From assembly GCF_033845285.1 (NCBI RefSeq), contig NZ_JAWXCX010000001.1:2929495-2993494 (forward strand): DNA of 64,000 bases, read 5' to 3'. Both the position numbers and the translations under genes were made by a program. Positions within the stretch are counted from its first letter, which is position 1, and every line of letters starts with the position of its first letter. This DNA comes from Marinococcus sp. PL1-022 (lineage in GTDB: Bacteria > Bacillota > Bacilli > Bacillales > Marinococcaceae). This document shows, in pieces, positions 52,127-60,641 of the stretch. Below the pieces are notes generated by a model that saw only the letters and a program-made list of their open reading frames with translations, searched no databases and was not told where the DNA came from.

Positions 52127-53140
52127 TTAAAAATCACCCGACTCCATGATTTTTTTTGTATGCTGAAACAGGTGCTTTCCTTCTTTTAATGCAGACTTCA
52201 GCTCGGACTTCTGGGTTTTCGAGAGCTCCTGCACCGGCACGTAATGAACGTCCTCATAGACGTTTTGTTTCCTGGAGAATGAAGCCCGCAGCTCCAGCAA
52301 ATTTTTAAAATGCACATCCTTGCCCTTCACATAGGAATGCTTTTCCGATACCTGCCGGATACGTTCGATTGTAGAAGAAGCATGAATGCCTTCATAAATG
52401 GCGAGCAGGCGCAGGGCATGAACGTATGGGAAAAACCCGACATCTTTAATGTGCATCGAGCCTGCGTACTGCCCTTTTTCTTCCGGGAGAAGCTGCCCGA
52501 AAGCGTTGAGCCCTTTGTGCAGATAGGCGGTGTTTTCCGATAACCGTTTTAGCACCTCTCTCCGGCCGGCCTGTTCAAAGACATGCTGCTTTACGTCCTC
52601 AAGAAGTTCATCTTCTCCCACAAGCGTCCTGGCATCGATAAAGGTGAGCAGATGGCGGAAAGGACCCCATTCATCGGCTTCAATCCAGCCGTCCACCTGC
52701 TTTTTCCACCCTTCCACCCCGTGGCACCAGCGTTTATGGGAAGCCATAACCAGCCCTTCACAGCGCGGGTACCCAACGATCGCCATTCCTTCACGTATTT
52801 CCGCTCCCAGACCGAGAAAATAATCCTGAAGTTCGTCATCTGTTCCTTCAAAAACAATACCGTGATCCTGATCACTGAATTTTGCCTGTTCCTGTCTTCC
52901 CGCACTTCCCATAAGAAAAAAAGCAAAGTGAGCAGGAAGTTCTCCCCGCTCACTCTGATGATGATGAACAGCAAGAGTAACCGTTTCTGAAATCCACGTA
53001 TCGTGGGCTTCATTAAGCTTTACTGGCTCTCCCGCCAAGTCGTCCATCTTCTCTTCTTTGTCTTTTTTTATTTCTTCATAGCTCTTAAAGGAAGGTTCTG
53101 CTGAAAATCCCTGTGTTTGTGAGAATGAAGAATTTGACAT
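52127..53140 (-). CDS. DUF294 putative nucleotidyltransferase (GlnD-like)
   Basis: 337 residues. FFLMGSAGRQEQAKFSDQDHGIVFEG is the nucleotidyltransferase active site (GSxxRxE...SDxD) shared with GlnD, and the C-terminal half is the helical DUF294_C domain. No CBS or cNMP domains precede it, unlike many relatives. It starts 4 bases after the amtB stop, in the place where glnK (PII) normally sits. Uridylylation or adenylylation of an unknown partner is the inferred activity. Confidence 0.75.
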   Translation of the reverse strand: MSNSSFSQTQGFSAEPSFKSYEEIKKDKEEKMDDLAGEPVKLNEAHDTWISETVTLAVHHHQSERGELPAHFAFFLMGSAGRQEQAKFSDQDHGIVFEGTDDELQDYFLGLGAEIREGMAIVGYPRCEGLVMASHKRWCHGVEGWKKQVDGWIEADEWGPFRHLLTFIDARTLVGEDELLEDVKQHVFEQAGRREVLKRLSENTAYLHKGLNAFGQLLPEEKGQYAGSMHIKDVGFFPYVHALRLLAIYEGIHASSTIERIRQVSEKHSYVKGKDVHFKNLLELRASFSRKQNVYEDVHYVPVQELSKTQKSELKSALKEGKHLFQHTKKIMESGDF

Positions 53141-53143
53141 ATT

Positions 53144-54424
53144 TTATGCTCCTGTTCTTTCCGAAGAATTGTCTGTAGTAGGCTGCACGTTTTCCGGATA
53201 ACCGTATGCACCGTGCTCACTCATATCAAGACCCATAATTTCTTCTTCCTCCGATACGCGCAGTCCGCCGATAATCGATTTCGTAATTAAGAGCAGAATG
53301 TACGAAGCAATAAATGCAAACAGCCCGCACGCTACGACACTGATAATTTGTACACCAAGCTGAGTTAACCCGCCGCCGTAAAACAACCCGGCACGGCCGC
53401 CGTTCATTTCAGCAAGCTGTGGTGTGGCAAAGAAGCCGGTGGAAATCGTACCCCAGGCGCCGGCCATACCATGCACTGAAAGGGCAAAAATCGGATCGTC
53501 GATGTTGCGCTTTTCAAAGAAACGAACGCTGAAGAAGCAGAGCATACCGCCAATTGCGCCGATAACCACGGAAGCCCATGGAGCCACAAATGCGCAGGAG
53601 GCCGTAATTGCTACAAGACCTGCAAGTGCTCCGTTAAGCATGCTTGGTACGTCTGCTTTTCCAAGCACCGCCCAGGCAATCAGAAGTGCTGCAAAAGCAC
53701 CCGCTGCAGCGGCAAGCTGCGTATTCATAGAAACGTAGCCAAAGAATCCGTCTGCTACTCCAAATGTACTGGCTCCGTTAAAGCCGAACCAGCCGACCCA
53801 CAGCAGTAGTACACCTAAAGCAGTGAAGACCTGGTTGTGGCCTGGAAGATTGTTAACTGAACCATCTTTATTGTATTTCCCAATACGCGGCTTAAGTAAA
53901 ATCGTTGCCGCAAGAGCGCCCATTGCACCAGTAAGGTGGACTACTGTGGAACCGGCAAAGTCCTGTTTGCCAAGGCCGGAAATCCAGCCGCCGCCCCAGA
54001 TCCAGTGTGCAACTACCGGATATACAATGGCAGAGAATAATATAGCGAATACTACGTAAGCAGCAAGCTTTGCACGTTCAGCGAACCCGCCAAAAGCAAT
54101 CGTAAGGGCAATCGCCGCAAATGCCAGCTGGAAGATAAAGTCAACGGCAGGAGTTAAACCGTCTGCAGTGCTTGCATCCCCATAAAAGAAGTTCGACAGT
54201 CCAATAATGCCTCCGACATCGTTACCGTAGATAAAACCGTACCCGACAGCCCAGAAGACAAGCGAGGAAATTCCCAGTGTAAAGATTGTTTTTCCTGCAA
54301 TGTGACCCGCGTTTTTCATCCGGGTCGAACCTGCTTCCAATAGAATAAATCCACCCTGCATAAGAATAACTAAAATAAATCCAATCATAACCCAAAGGTT
54401 ATCAAGCAATACTATCGGATCCAC
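53144..54424 (-). CDS. amtB: ammonium transporter
   Basis: 426 residues, 11 helices, Amt/Rh family. The pore histidines lie in TVVHLTGAMGAL and LSVHGMAGAWGTI, and the ammonium-binding region in FIYGNDVGGIIG and GGWISGLG is typical. The start is a GTG at 54424 with GAGGGGGA before it; the longer open frame is not used. It is the first gene of an operon with DUF294, exonuclease and GlnR-like genes, behind two TnrA/GlnR boxes, so it should be induced on nitrogen limitation. No PII gene follows. Confidence 0.93.
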   Translation of the reverse strand: MDPIVLLDNLWVMIGFILVILMQGGFILLEAGSTRMKNAGHIAGKTIFTLGISSLVFWAVGYGFIYGNDVGGIIGLSNFFYGDASTADGLTPAVDFIFQLAFAAIALTIAFGGFAERAKLAAYVVFAILFSAIVYPVVAHWIWGGGWISGLGKQDFAGSTVVHLTGAMGALAATILLKPRIGKYNKDGSVNNLPGHNQVFTALGVLLLWVGWFGFNGASTFGVADGFFGYVSMNTQLAAAAGAFAALLIAWAVLGKADVPSMLNGALAGLVAITASCAFVAPWASVVIGAIGGMLCFFSVRFFEKRNIDDPIFALSVHGMAGAWGTISTGFFATPQLAEMNGGRAGLFYGGGLTQLGVQIISVVACGLFAFIASYILLLITKSIIGGLRVSEEEEIMGLDMSEHGAYGYPENVQPTTDNSSERTGA

Positions 54425-54460
54425 ATTTTTTCCCCCTCTGTTATTATCGTGCAAGATTCA

Positions 54461-54477
54461 TGTGAACTTAGTTAACA
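54461..54477. promoter_or_regulatory. TnrA/GlnR box, proximal
   Basis: TGTGAACTTAGTTAACA fits TGTNA-N7-TNACA exactly. It lies just downstream of the predicted transcription start (about 54482). Confidence 0.8.
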
Positions 54478-54488
54478 TCTTGCGTTAA

Positions 54489-54494
54489 ATAGTA
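54489..54494 (-). promoter_or_regulatory. amtB -10 box
   Basis: TACTAT on the minus strand, about 42 bases downstream of the centre of the distal TnrA/GlnR box and without a good -35. That layout is typical of TnrA-activated promoters. Confidence 0.45.
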
Positions 54495-54527
54495 TTTTAC
54501 CGTTTAAATTTTCAGAATCTAGTATTA

Positions 54528-54544
54528 TGTAAGATAATCTAACA
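54528..54544. promoter_or_regulatory. TnrA/GlnR box, distal
   Basis: TGTAAGATAATCTAACA fits TGTNA-N7-TNACA exactly, centred about 54 bases before the predicted start, the position for activation. The rest of 54545-54710 has no gene; TGAAAGCGTTATCG at 54647-54660 is a weak cre-like match. Confidence 0.8.
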
Positions 54545-54710
54545 CAAAAATATCACCTTTATTGTTCAAAAATTCGAAAAACCAGTGATATATAAGGAGT
54601 TCAAAAGTTTTATTTTTTTACGAAATATTTTTGCTTTCATGATTTTTGAAAGCGTTATCGTAAAATAACAGCCTTTTTTGTGCCAGTACCTTTTCCCAAA
54701 AAATAATAAA

Positions 54711-54740
54711 GACGATAAAATTAATTATCGTCCCAGCTGT
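54711..54740 (-). terminator. terminator of the AbrB-type membrane protein gene
   Basis: GACGATAA and TTATCGTC pair around 6 bases, and a T-rich run follows on the minus strand (54710-54700). Confidence 0.65.
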
Positions 54741-54759
54741 TTATTTCTATTCGATTATG

Positions 54760-55809
54760 CTATACAGACTGTTTTTGAATCAGCTTCTGAAGCAGGCGTA
54801 CAAAAAACGGCAGGCAGATAAATAAAACGAGCACTCTTATAATATGAAGACTCGACACAAGCGTCGGTTCAAGATTTAAAGCAATCGCTGTACTGCTCAT
54901 CTCTGCAGCCCCTGCCGGAACTGTGCTGAGCAGACTCGTTACGTACGGCAGTCCGGTCGCCGCATGAAACAGCAGTGCAAGCAGAAGGCTGAAAATAAAG
55001 TAAAACCCAAGAAGCACCGCGCTCGGCCGCCCAATCTCTTTTAGTTTGTAAAAGGTCGGACGGTCAAAACGAATACCGACCATCGCTCCGAGCAGGGCCT
55101 GACCGCTCCCGCCGATAACAGATGGCAGCCCATTGTCTGTTGTCACCACCCAGTGCCCCACTATAAATCCAATAATTAACCCATAAAACAGTGTTCCCGC
55201 CGGCACTTTATACAAATAATAAAGCAGGACTGTCACCGCGACGCAGATGCCAAACACTCCCATTACCACTGGGGAAACCTCGGCCACCGACGGTCCGGCA
55301 CTGCCCATCGAACCGATGTCGGCTGGTGTCGTAAGACCAATAAAAATTGGTATTGTTAATACAAACAGCGTTATTCGCGTAGTGTGAAACGCAGCAACCA
55401 TCCGGTTATCCGCTCCGTAATCGCTGCTTAGGCCGATCACCTCCGAAGCCCCGCCCGGCACACAGCAAAAGTAAGCCGTCAGCGGATCCAGGTCTGTCCA
55501 GCGGTTCATCAGCCAGCCGAGACCAACCCCGAGCGCCATCGTTAAGCTGAGCGTAAGGATCAGCGGAAAAATATACTGTCCCAGAAGAGCAAAGATGCCG
55601 GGCTCCATCATGAAACCTATGTTGCAGCCAATGAGGGCGAGAACGGTGCGGAACGGCCAGCCATCAAACACAAGCCGTTTGTAAGACATGCCGCAGGCTA
55701 TACCTGTCACGAGCCCGCCAAGCAGCCATCCTGCCGGCAGCTGTAAGTAGGAAAACAAGCCGCCTGTTAATACAGCAGCTGCCAATAAGAGAAGTTTTGT
55801 CCGCTTCAT
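54760..55809 (-). CDS. AbrB-duplication family membrane protein (PF05145)
   Basis: 349 residues, about ten helices in two homologous halves (LLGGLVTGIACGMSYKRLVFDG; GLIIGFIVGHWVVTTDNGLP). PGGASEVIGLSSDYGAD and TVPAGAAEMSSTAIALN are the duplicated signatures. The family was once misnamed ammonia monooxygenase; members are inner-membrane proteins of unknown transport role. ATG 55809 is preferred with a weak ribosome site (GAAGGCATCAGG). Single gene. Confidence 0.8.
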   Translation of the reverse strand: MKRTKLLLLAAAVLTGGLFSYLQLPAGWLLGGLVTGIACGMSYKRLVFDGWPFRTVLALIGCNIGFMMEPGIFALLGQYIFPLILTLSLTMALGVGLGWLMNRWTDLDPLTAYFCCVPGGASEVIGLSSDYGADNRMVAAFHTTRITLFVLTIPIFIGLTTPADIGSMGSAGPSVAEVSPVVMGVFGICVAVTVLLYYLYKVPAGTLFYGLIIGFIVGHWVVTTDNGLPSVIGGSGQALLGAMVGIRFDRPTFYKLKEIGRPSAVLLGFYFIFSLLLALLFHAATGLPYVTSLLSTVPAGAAEMSSTAIALNLEPTLVSSLHIIRVLVLFICLPFFVRLLQKLIQKQSV

Positions 55810-55988
55810 CCTGATGCCTTCTTTCCTCATTCATCCATATCGGTTAACATTATAGCATCCTGATGAAATTGAAAAACCTTCCTGCTATTTCCTGCATTAA
55901 TTGCATTTTATTCACAGCATAGGTGTTTAAGCAGAAATGACGAAGGTTATACAAAAGGTATCATTTGCTAAAAGGAGGAAACAAATAT

Positions 55989-56477
55989 ATGACTGCCGGC
56001 ATTTACAATATCGACGCCGTCCAGGCCGATGGCACAGAAAAAACGCTGAACGAGTACAAGGGAGAGGTGCTGCTGATTGTCAACACTGCTTCCGAATGCG
56101 GATTCACACCGCAGTACGAAGAATTGGAGGAGCTGTATCAACGATACAAAAACCGTGGTTTTCAGGTGCTCGGCTTTCCTTCGAACGACTTTGGCGGCCA
56201 GGAGCCGGACACAATTCAAAATATTACAGAATTCTGCGAAACCAATTACGGGGTCAGCTTTGATATTTTTGATAAGGTCCATGCTAAAGGAAACGAAAAA
56301 CACCCGCTGTTTGACTGGCTCCTGAAGCAGACCAGCCCGGACCGTGAGATCGAATGGAATTTTGAAAAGTTCCTTGTTTCCCGCCGCGGCGAAGTTCTCG
56401 GCAGCTTCAAAAGCAGCACAAAGCCAACCGATCCGCAAATAACGGCCATGATTGAAACAGGCCTTCAGCAATCTTAA
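55989..56477 (+). CDS. glutathione peroxidase-like thiol peroxidase
   Basis: 162 residues, thioredoxin fold. The peroxidatic cysteine is in NTASECGFTPQYEELE (Cys in place of Sec), FPSNDFGGQEP supplies the catalytic Gln region, and WNFEKFLVSRRG the Trp. Such bacterial Gpx enzymes usually use thioredoxin or bacillithiol systems. AAAAGGAGGA precedes ATG 55989. Single gene. Confidence 0.9.
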   Translation: MTAGIYNIDAVQADGTEKTLNEYKGEVLLIVNTASECGFTPQYEELEELYQRYKNRGFQVLGFPSNDFGGQEPDTIQNITEFCETNYGVSFDIFDKVHAKGNEKHPLFDWLLKQTSPDREIEWNFEKFLVSRRGEVLGSFKSSTKPTDPQITAMIETGLQQS

Positions 56478-56489
56478 GAACGGAGAACA

Positions 56490-56532
56490 TAAAAAAGCAG
56501 CCGGCATAGCGAATATGCCGGCTGCTTTACTT
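56490..56532. terminator. bidirectional terminator between gpx and aldo-keto reductase genes
   Basis: AAAGCAGCCGGCATA pairs perfectly with TATGCCGGCTGCTTT around a 5-base loop. Confidence 0.9.
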
Positions 56533-56534
56533 CG

Positions 56535-57377
56535 TTATTTTGTCGTTGATGCGTAATCGAACTCATCCGGGTGCAGACCGTAACGGGCATTTTCATTCAT
56601 GCCGTTGATCGTATCCATATCCTTCGTATCGAGTTCAAAATCGAATACTTCTGCATTGGACCGGATCCGTTCGGCTGTAACAGATTTAGGAATAGATACA
56701 ACCTTATTTTGAAGCGCCCACCGCACTAGAACCTGTGCCGGTGTCTTGCCGTGCTTATCAGCAATTTCCTTCACCGCATCATGGTCAAGAAGGTCCCCTT
56801 TGCCAAGCGGTCTCCAGCCTTCAAGCTGAATATCATGGCTTTGGCAGTATTCCAGCAGCGCTTTTTGGAAAAGGCGCGGGTGAAACTCCACCTGGTTCAA
56901 CATCGGTGTAATTTCTGCCGTTTTCAGCAGTTCTTCAAGATGCTGGTCGGTAAAGTTACTGACTCCTATCGCACGCACTTTGCCGTCTTTATAAAGCTTT
57001 TCGAGTGCCCCCCATGTTTCCTTGAACTTTCCAGGAACCGGCCAATGGATCAAATAAAGGTCCACTACATCGACGCCGAGTTTTTTACGGGAGCGCTCAA
57101 AGGCTTCCAGCGCTTCGTCAAAGCCATGTTCGTTATTCCAGAGCTTTGTGGTAATAAATAATTCATCACGCGGCACTCCGCTTTCCTGAATCGCTTCTCC
57201 GACGCTTTCTTCGTTGTCATAAAAAGAAGCGGTGTCAATCGAGCGATAGCCTGCCTCCAGGGCGGTTAAAACAGCATTTTTTACTTCATCGCCTTTTTCC
57301 GCCTGATAGACGCCAAGGCCCAGCCACGGCATTTTTACTCCGTTTGCTAACGTTGTTACAGATGTTTGAATACTCAT
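56535..57377 (-). CDS. aldo/keto reductase (AKR5-like)
   Basis: 280-residue TIM-barrel NADPH oxidoreductase. The tetrad is visible as Asp/Tyr in [18 protein letters not shown], Lys in [12 protein letters not shown] and His in [11 protein letters not shown]. The C-terminal [20 protein letters not shown] binds NADPH. It is close to B. subtilis YvgN/YtbE (glyoxal and methylglyoxal reductases). GGAGGAAG precedes ATG 57377, which overlaps the ung stop (ATGA), so it is translated with ung. Confidence 0.9.
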   Translation of the reverse strand: MSIQTSVTTLANGVKMPWLGLGVYQAEKGDEVKNAVLTALEAGYRSIDTASFYDNEESVGEAIQESGVPRDELFITTKLWNNEHGFDEALEAFERSRKKLGVDVVDLYLIHWPVPGKFKETWGALEKLYKDGKVRAIGVSNFTDQHLEELLKTAEITPMLNQVEFHPRLFQKALLEYCQSHDIQLEGWRPLGKGDLLDHDAVKEIADKHGKTPAQVLVRWALQNKVVSIPKSVTAERIRSNAEVFDFELDTKDMDTINGMNENARYGLHPDEFDYASTTK

Positions 57378-58063
57378 GTACGATCTTCCTCCTCTGTTGG
57401 AATACACCAGTCAATTTCCGGACGGTCCGCTTCTTTTAAAAACTGATTTGCTTTTGAAAACGGTCGGCTTCCGAAGAAGCCTTTATTGGCCGAAAACGGA
57501 CTTGGGTGTGGTGATTTAATGACTAAATGGTGTTCATTTGTAATAAGCTCTTCTTTAGCCTGAGCATGGCGTCCCCACAAAATAAAGACAACAGGATACT
57601 CTTTTTCATTTGTCTGCCGGATTACTTCATTTGTGAAGGTTTCCCACCCTTTCCCTTTGTGCGAATTTGCTTCCCCTTTTCGCACCGTAAGTACTGTATT
57701 CAGCAGAAGCACTCCCTGCTTTGCCCAGGAAACGAGAGAGCCGTGACCCGGTTTTTCACAGCCCAGATCTTCTTCCAGCTCTGCATGAATGTTTTTCAGC
57801 GATGGCGGGATGGAAACATCCGGGTTTACTGAAAAGCTTAGCCCGTGGGCCTGCTTTGGGCCATGGTAGGGATCCTGACCGAGAATAACCACCTTTGTAT
57901 TCTCATAGCCTGTATAATGCAGCGCGTTAAAAATGTCATGCATGTCAGGATACACGGTTTTCTCCTGGTATTCCTTTTTTAAAAACTCCCGCAGCTCCTG
58001 ATAATACTCTTTATCGAATTCCTTTTCGAGTACAGGAGCCCAGTCATTCTGCAGAATTTCCAT
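57374..58063 (-). CDS. ung: uracil-DNA glycosylase
   Basis: Removes uracil from DNA. 229 residues, family 1 [25 protein letters not shown] holds the catalytic Asp and the water-activating loop, [27 protein letters not shown] follows, and [21 protein letters not shown] holds the catalytic His and the minor-groove intercalation loop. AAGGAG precedes the ATG. It forms an operon with the aldo-keto reductase. Confidence 0.95.
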   Translation of the reverse strand: MEILQNDWAPVLEKEFDKEYYQELREFLKKEYQEKTVYPDMHDIFNALHYTGYENTKVVILGQDPYHGPKQAHGLSFSVNPDVSIPPSLKNIHAELEEDLGCEKPGHGSLVSWAKQGVLLLNTVLTVRKGEANSHKGKGWETFTNEVIRQTNEKEYPVVFILWGRHAQAKEELITNEHHLVIKSPHPSPFSANKGFFGSRPFSKANQFLKEADRPEIDWCIPTEEEDRT

Positions 58064-58263
58064 AGCCGCGTCGACTCCTTCGCCTGCTGATTTCTTTTAC
58101 TAAATGCTCTACGTCATTAATATCCTTTTTTTAGAAAGGTCAAACGTAAGGAGTCCGGGAATTGTCAATAGAATGCCACGCCTATTGATTGTTTTTACTG
58201 CATGGCCGCGTTACGATAAAATTAACATTAACGTGAGTCAGGAAAGCGAAGGAGCGGCAGGCG

Positions 58264-58536
58264 ATGAATGATACTAATACAGCGGTAAAACAGCCGAGCA
58301 GCATTAAAGCCATCATTTCTTTAGTACTGGGTTTTGATGCGTTTATTTTTCTTGTAATTCTTTTTCCCTTCAGCCTGATCTTCGGCATTATTGGGCTGTG
58401 GGTAGGTATTAAAGCATTAAAGGATATTAAAAACAATCATTACCGCGGCAGAAAAGCAGCTTTGGCTGGAGTAATTTTCAGCTTAATTGGAATGATAACA
58501 GGAGCTGTTATTACGTTAAATGTATTCATATTGTAA
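58264..58536 (+). CDS. DUF4190 membrane protein
   Basis: 90 residues, two helices: IKAIISLVLGFDAFIFLVILFPFSLIFGIIGLWVGIKAL and RGRKAALAGVIFSLIGMITGAVI are the DUF4190 pattern. GCGAAGGAGCGGCAGGCG precedes the ATG. Function unknown. It is the last host-like gene before the AT-rich island. Confidence 0.8.
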   Translation: MNDTNTAVKQPSSIKAIISLVLGFDAFIFLVILFPFSLIFGIIGLWVGIKALKDIKNNHYRGRKAALAGVIFSLIGMITGAVITLNVFIL

Positions 58537-58543
58537 TAAAATA

Positions 58544-58587
58544 TCGGCGCCGGCAGGCCTGAAAACTCCTGCAGGCGCCGAATTTTT
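58544..58587 (+). terminator. terminator after the DUF4190 gene
   Basis: TCGGCGCC plus GCAGG pair with CCTGC plus GGCGCCGA, followed by a T-run. Confidence 0.8.
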
Positions 58588-58621
58588 GTGCCGAAAATAA
58601 AAAGCGCTTTTTACATGCCGC

Positions 58622-58642
58622 CTATTTGTGATAAGGACTACC
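58622..58642. repeat. left att-like direct repeat of the rlmH island
   Basis: On the minus strand this reads GGTAGTCCTTATCAC then AAATAG. It matches the 3' end of rlmH (63437-63457) at 17 of 21 positions with an exact 11-base core TGATAAGGACT. The shared TTATCAYAARTAR resembles the staphylococcal SCC attachment core. Confidence 0.75.
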
Positions 58643-58924
58643 GCACACAATATAAGAACAAAGTTAAATTTAATCGTATAATTTACATTTCTATTTAAAT
58701 ACATTATGTTTTATGAAAGATTTTATTTTCTAAATTTCTGAACGCAATTTTGTGGAAATTTATACTTTTAATTTAGAAAAATATAAAAACCTGCCTATAC
58801 TTTTGAAAGCTAGACAAGCTAATATAATTGATATGAATTTAAAATATTTATTACCTAACTTGCTACTTTAACGTGTATCAATCCAGCCTTTTAACATTTT
58901 TCATAAAAAAAAGAAAGAAATTTG
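58643..58924. other. AT-rich noncoding stretch of the island
   Basis: About 280 very AT-rich bases between the left att-like repeat and the small RNA promoter. No frame with a ribosome site, hairpin terminator or repeat array was found. Confidence 0.5.
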
Positions 58925-58953
58925 TTGGTATTTTTAGTCATTTGATATATAAT
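58925..58953 (+). promoter_or_regulatory. strong sigma-A promoter of the small RNA
   Basis: TTGGTA (58925-58930), exactly 17 bases, TATAAT (58948-58953). No coding frame or ribosome site follows before the T-run. Confidence 0.75.
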
Positions 58954-58959
58954 GTAGGT

Positions 58960-59038
58960 AGATAAAAAGCTTGACTTTGCCGAAGGCTTACGTTCCACGT
59001 AAGTTACTTAGTAGGTAAAGTGGGGCTTTTATTTTTTT
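58960..59038 (+). ncRNA. structured small RNA beside a DUF3800 gene
   Basis: About 75-80 nt between a good promoter and a T-run. The outer stem AAAAGC/GCTTTT (58965-58970 with 59025-59030) closes the molecule. The next helix is ACTTTGCC/GGTAAAGT (58974-58981 with 59014-59021, one G-U). An inner hairpin CTTACGT-TCC-ACGTAAG (58987-59003) has 7 perfect pairs. Conserved RNA motifs named DUF3800-I to -XI have been reported near DUF3800 genes, and this is probably one of them or a relative. It is convergent with the DUF3800 gene and its T-run overlaps that gene's stop. Which motif class it belongs to was not tested. Confidence 0.7.
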
Positions 59039-59868
59039 GAATTATATTCTTTATTTTCTTTACTATTACTAGGCGTAAATTTCCAATGCCTGTAAGAATG
59101 TAACCAATTATTTTCAACTTTACCTTTTATACCGGTACTATCTCCAATATTAAAGTTAGGATACACTTCTCTTATACGAGAATTAATTTCTTTATATAGC
59201 TTTTCCTTTGCTACGGTCCTTTTTCCTCTCCTTTTTTCACCCTCAGGAATGATTTTATGCTTTCCGTTTAAACGAAATTCTATTGCTCCTAATACTACAT
59301 CTAAACACTGTAAAATCACATGATCATGAGAATTAGCTTCAGCTATATCATCTTTACTGTGTATAAATAAATTAGCATCCTTAAAAACATCTTGATTCTG
59401 CAAATTATAAATATATGCTTTAAATCTATCATTTTTTTCTTTGGTATCTGGTAACTGATCAAAAAAGGGATAAAGGGATATTTTTTCTCCAGTTGGATTC
59501 GAATATCTAAAACCGAAAGCGTGTTTGAAAAATTGATAGTACAGCAAAAAATACTGCTTTTCTTTTTGTTCATTGCTAAGTCCCAGTGCAATATAACGAT
59601 TATGAGTAAACATGATTCTAATCTTAAGCTTGTCTTCCTTAACAAATTCAAAAAATTTATCCATTAACTCGATGTACTTATCTAAATAGTTTGACGTTAC
59701 TTTTTGCCATTTCACTTCACTATTGCCAAAGTTTAGTTGCTCCTTCTTTCTTTCCAACTCATTTTTAACCTCTTCAAAGTGAATTGAACGTACTAAAACT
59801 CCTCCGTAAAAATCGCCGAAATATGCCCCGTTTTTTTCTGATTCATCACAATAAACTATATACTGCAT
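59029..59868 (-). CDS. DUF3800 domain-containing protein
   Basis: 279 residues. The start YIVYCDESEKNGAYFGDFYGGVLV is the DUF3800 motif (strand, then conserved Asp-Glu-Ser), and a later HDHVILQCLDVVLGAIEFRLNG segment carries further conserved acidic/His residues. DUF3800 is suspected to be an RNase H-like nuclease fold and is common in mobile and defence loci. A GGTGG site precedes the ATG. It follows the KwaA-like gene by 69 bases in the same direction, and a small RNA gene lies at its 3' end. Very AT-rich. Function unproven. Confidence 0.75.
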   Translation of the reverse strand: MQYIVYCDESEKNGAYFGDFYGGVLVRSIHFEEVKNELERKKEQLNFGNSEVKWQKVTSNYLDKYIELMDKFFEFVKEDKLKIRIMFTHNRYIALGLSNEQKEKQYFLLYYQFFKHAFGFRYSNPTGEKISLYPFFDQLPDTKEKNDRFKAYIYNLQNQDVFKDANLFIHSKDDIAEANSHDHVILQCLDVVLGAIEFRLNGKHKIIPEGEKRRGKRTVAKEKLYKEINSRIREVYPNFNIGDSTGIKGKVENNWLHSYRHWKFTPSNSKENKEYNSKK

Positions 59869-59937
59869 TAATATACCACCGTTCTTCTTCGATTAAAGCT
59901 AATTTTATTATTTCGAAACTTCATTAATACAGCTTCA

Positions 59938-60618
59938 TTAAAAATAAGTGCCACAAAAAATAAACTTTATCATCTCAAATACAAAAGTTTGCATTTTTTC
60001 ATTCCAAATAAATAAGCAAAATAACAAAAATATAGCAAAAATAATTATTTTGAAAAAAGTTAATTTATTCTTTTTATCAGTTTGCAAATATATACTTGAA
60101 TATATGTTTCTAACGTAAATTTTTCGATTATCCTCTGGTTTTGAATTTTTATCAATGATAAATATAGCATCTTTATGGTCAGCACTTTCAATTTTGTAAA
60201 TATCGTAGAATATAATTAAAACTGGATTAATATAGTAAAGGTTATTGTACATATATAAACTACCTATTACTAAAAATAAAATCAAAAATGCTACTAATTT
60301 GGGTATATCAATACTTCCATCAATAGAAAAAACTTCTGTATTAAAAGATATAAAAGGGATTATATAAGTAACAATATAATTTAAAGATTCCCCATCTTTT
60401 TCTTTTAAAGCTAGTATAGTAATTGGGTCATTAGGTTGAGATTTTAACGGTCTATCAATAAATAACTTCAGTGTAACTAACGTTATCATCATTAGACCGC
60501 CAATGAATAAACAAAAAACTAAATGATTTATATTAAAAAAGAAAAGAATTAAAAACAATGGCAAGTATGAACTAGCAAAGAGCATATATCGGAAAACTTT
60601 AGTCATTATTTTTCCCAT
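59938..60618 (-). CDS. KwaA-like membrane protein (Kiwa-type defence)
   Basis: 226 residues with about five hydrophobic segments: ~10-28, ~31-53, ~82-95, ~106-125 and one near the C-terminus (IIIFAIFLLFCLFIW). The central pattern SLNYIVTYIIPFI ... LVIGSLYMYNNLYYINPVLIIFYDIYKIE resembles KwaA, the phage-sensing membrane subunit of Kiwa. In known Kiwa systems KwaA stands before KwaB; here the order is reversed. AGAAAGGAAG precedes the ATG. It lies 23 bases after the KwaB-like stop. The call is from memory of the family pattern. Confidence 0.5.
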   Translation of the reverse strand: MGKIMTKVFRYMLFASSYLPLFLILFFFNINHLVFCLFIGGLMMITLVTLKLFIDRPLKSQPNDPITILALKEKDGESLNYIVTYIIPFISFNTEVFSIDGSIDIPKLVAFLILFLVIGSLYMYNNLYYINPVLIIFYDIYKIESADHKDAIFIIDKNSKPEDNRKIYVRNIYSSIYLQTDKKNKLTFFKIIIFAIFLLFCLFIWNEKMQTFVFEMIKFIFCGTYF

Positions 60619-60641
60619 AATGCTTCCTTTCTAAAATTATA

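Noticed and set aside
54647-54660. cre-like TGAAAGCGTTATCG upstream of amtB
   Set aside because: It matches 13 of 14 positions but lies more than 150 bases upstream of the predicted promoter; kept only as a weak note beside the TnrA/GlnR box.
58987-59003. CTTACGTTCCACGTAAG looks at first like a parS half or an operator
   Set aside because: The core is CACGTA, not CACGTG. It is the inner hairpin of the small RNA, where the inverted repeat fits an RNA helix.
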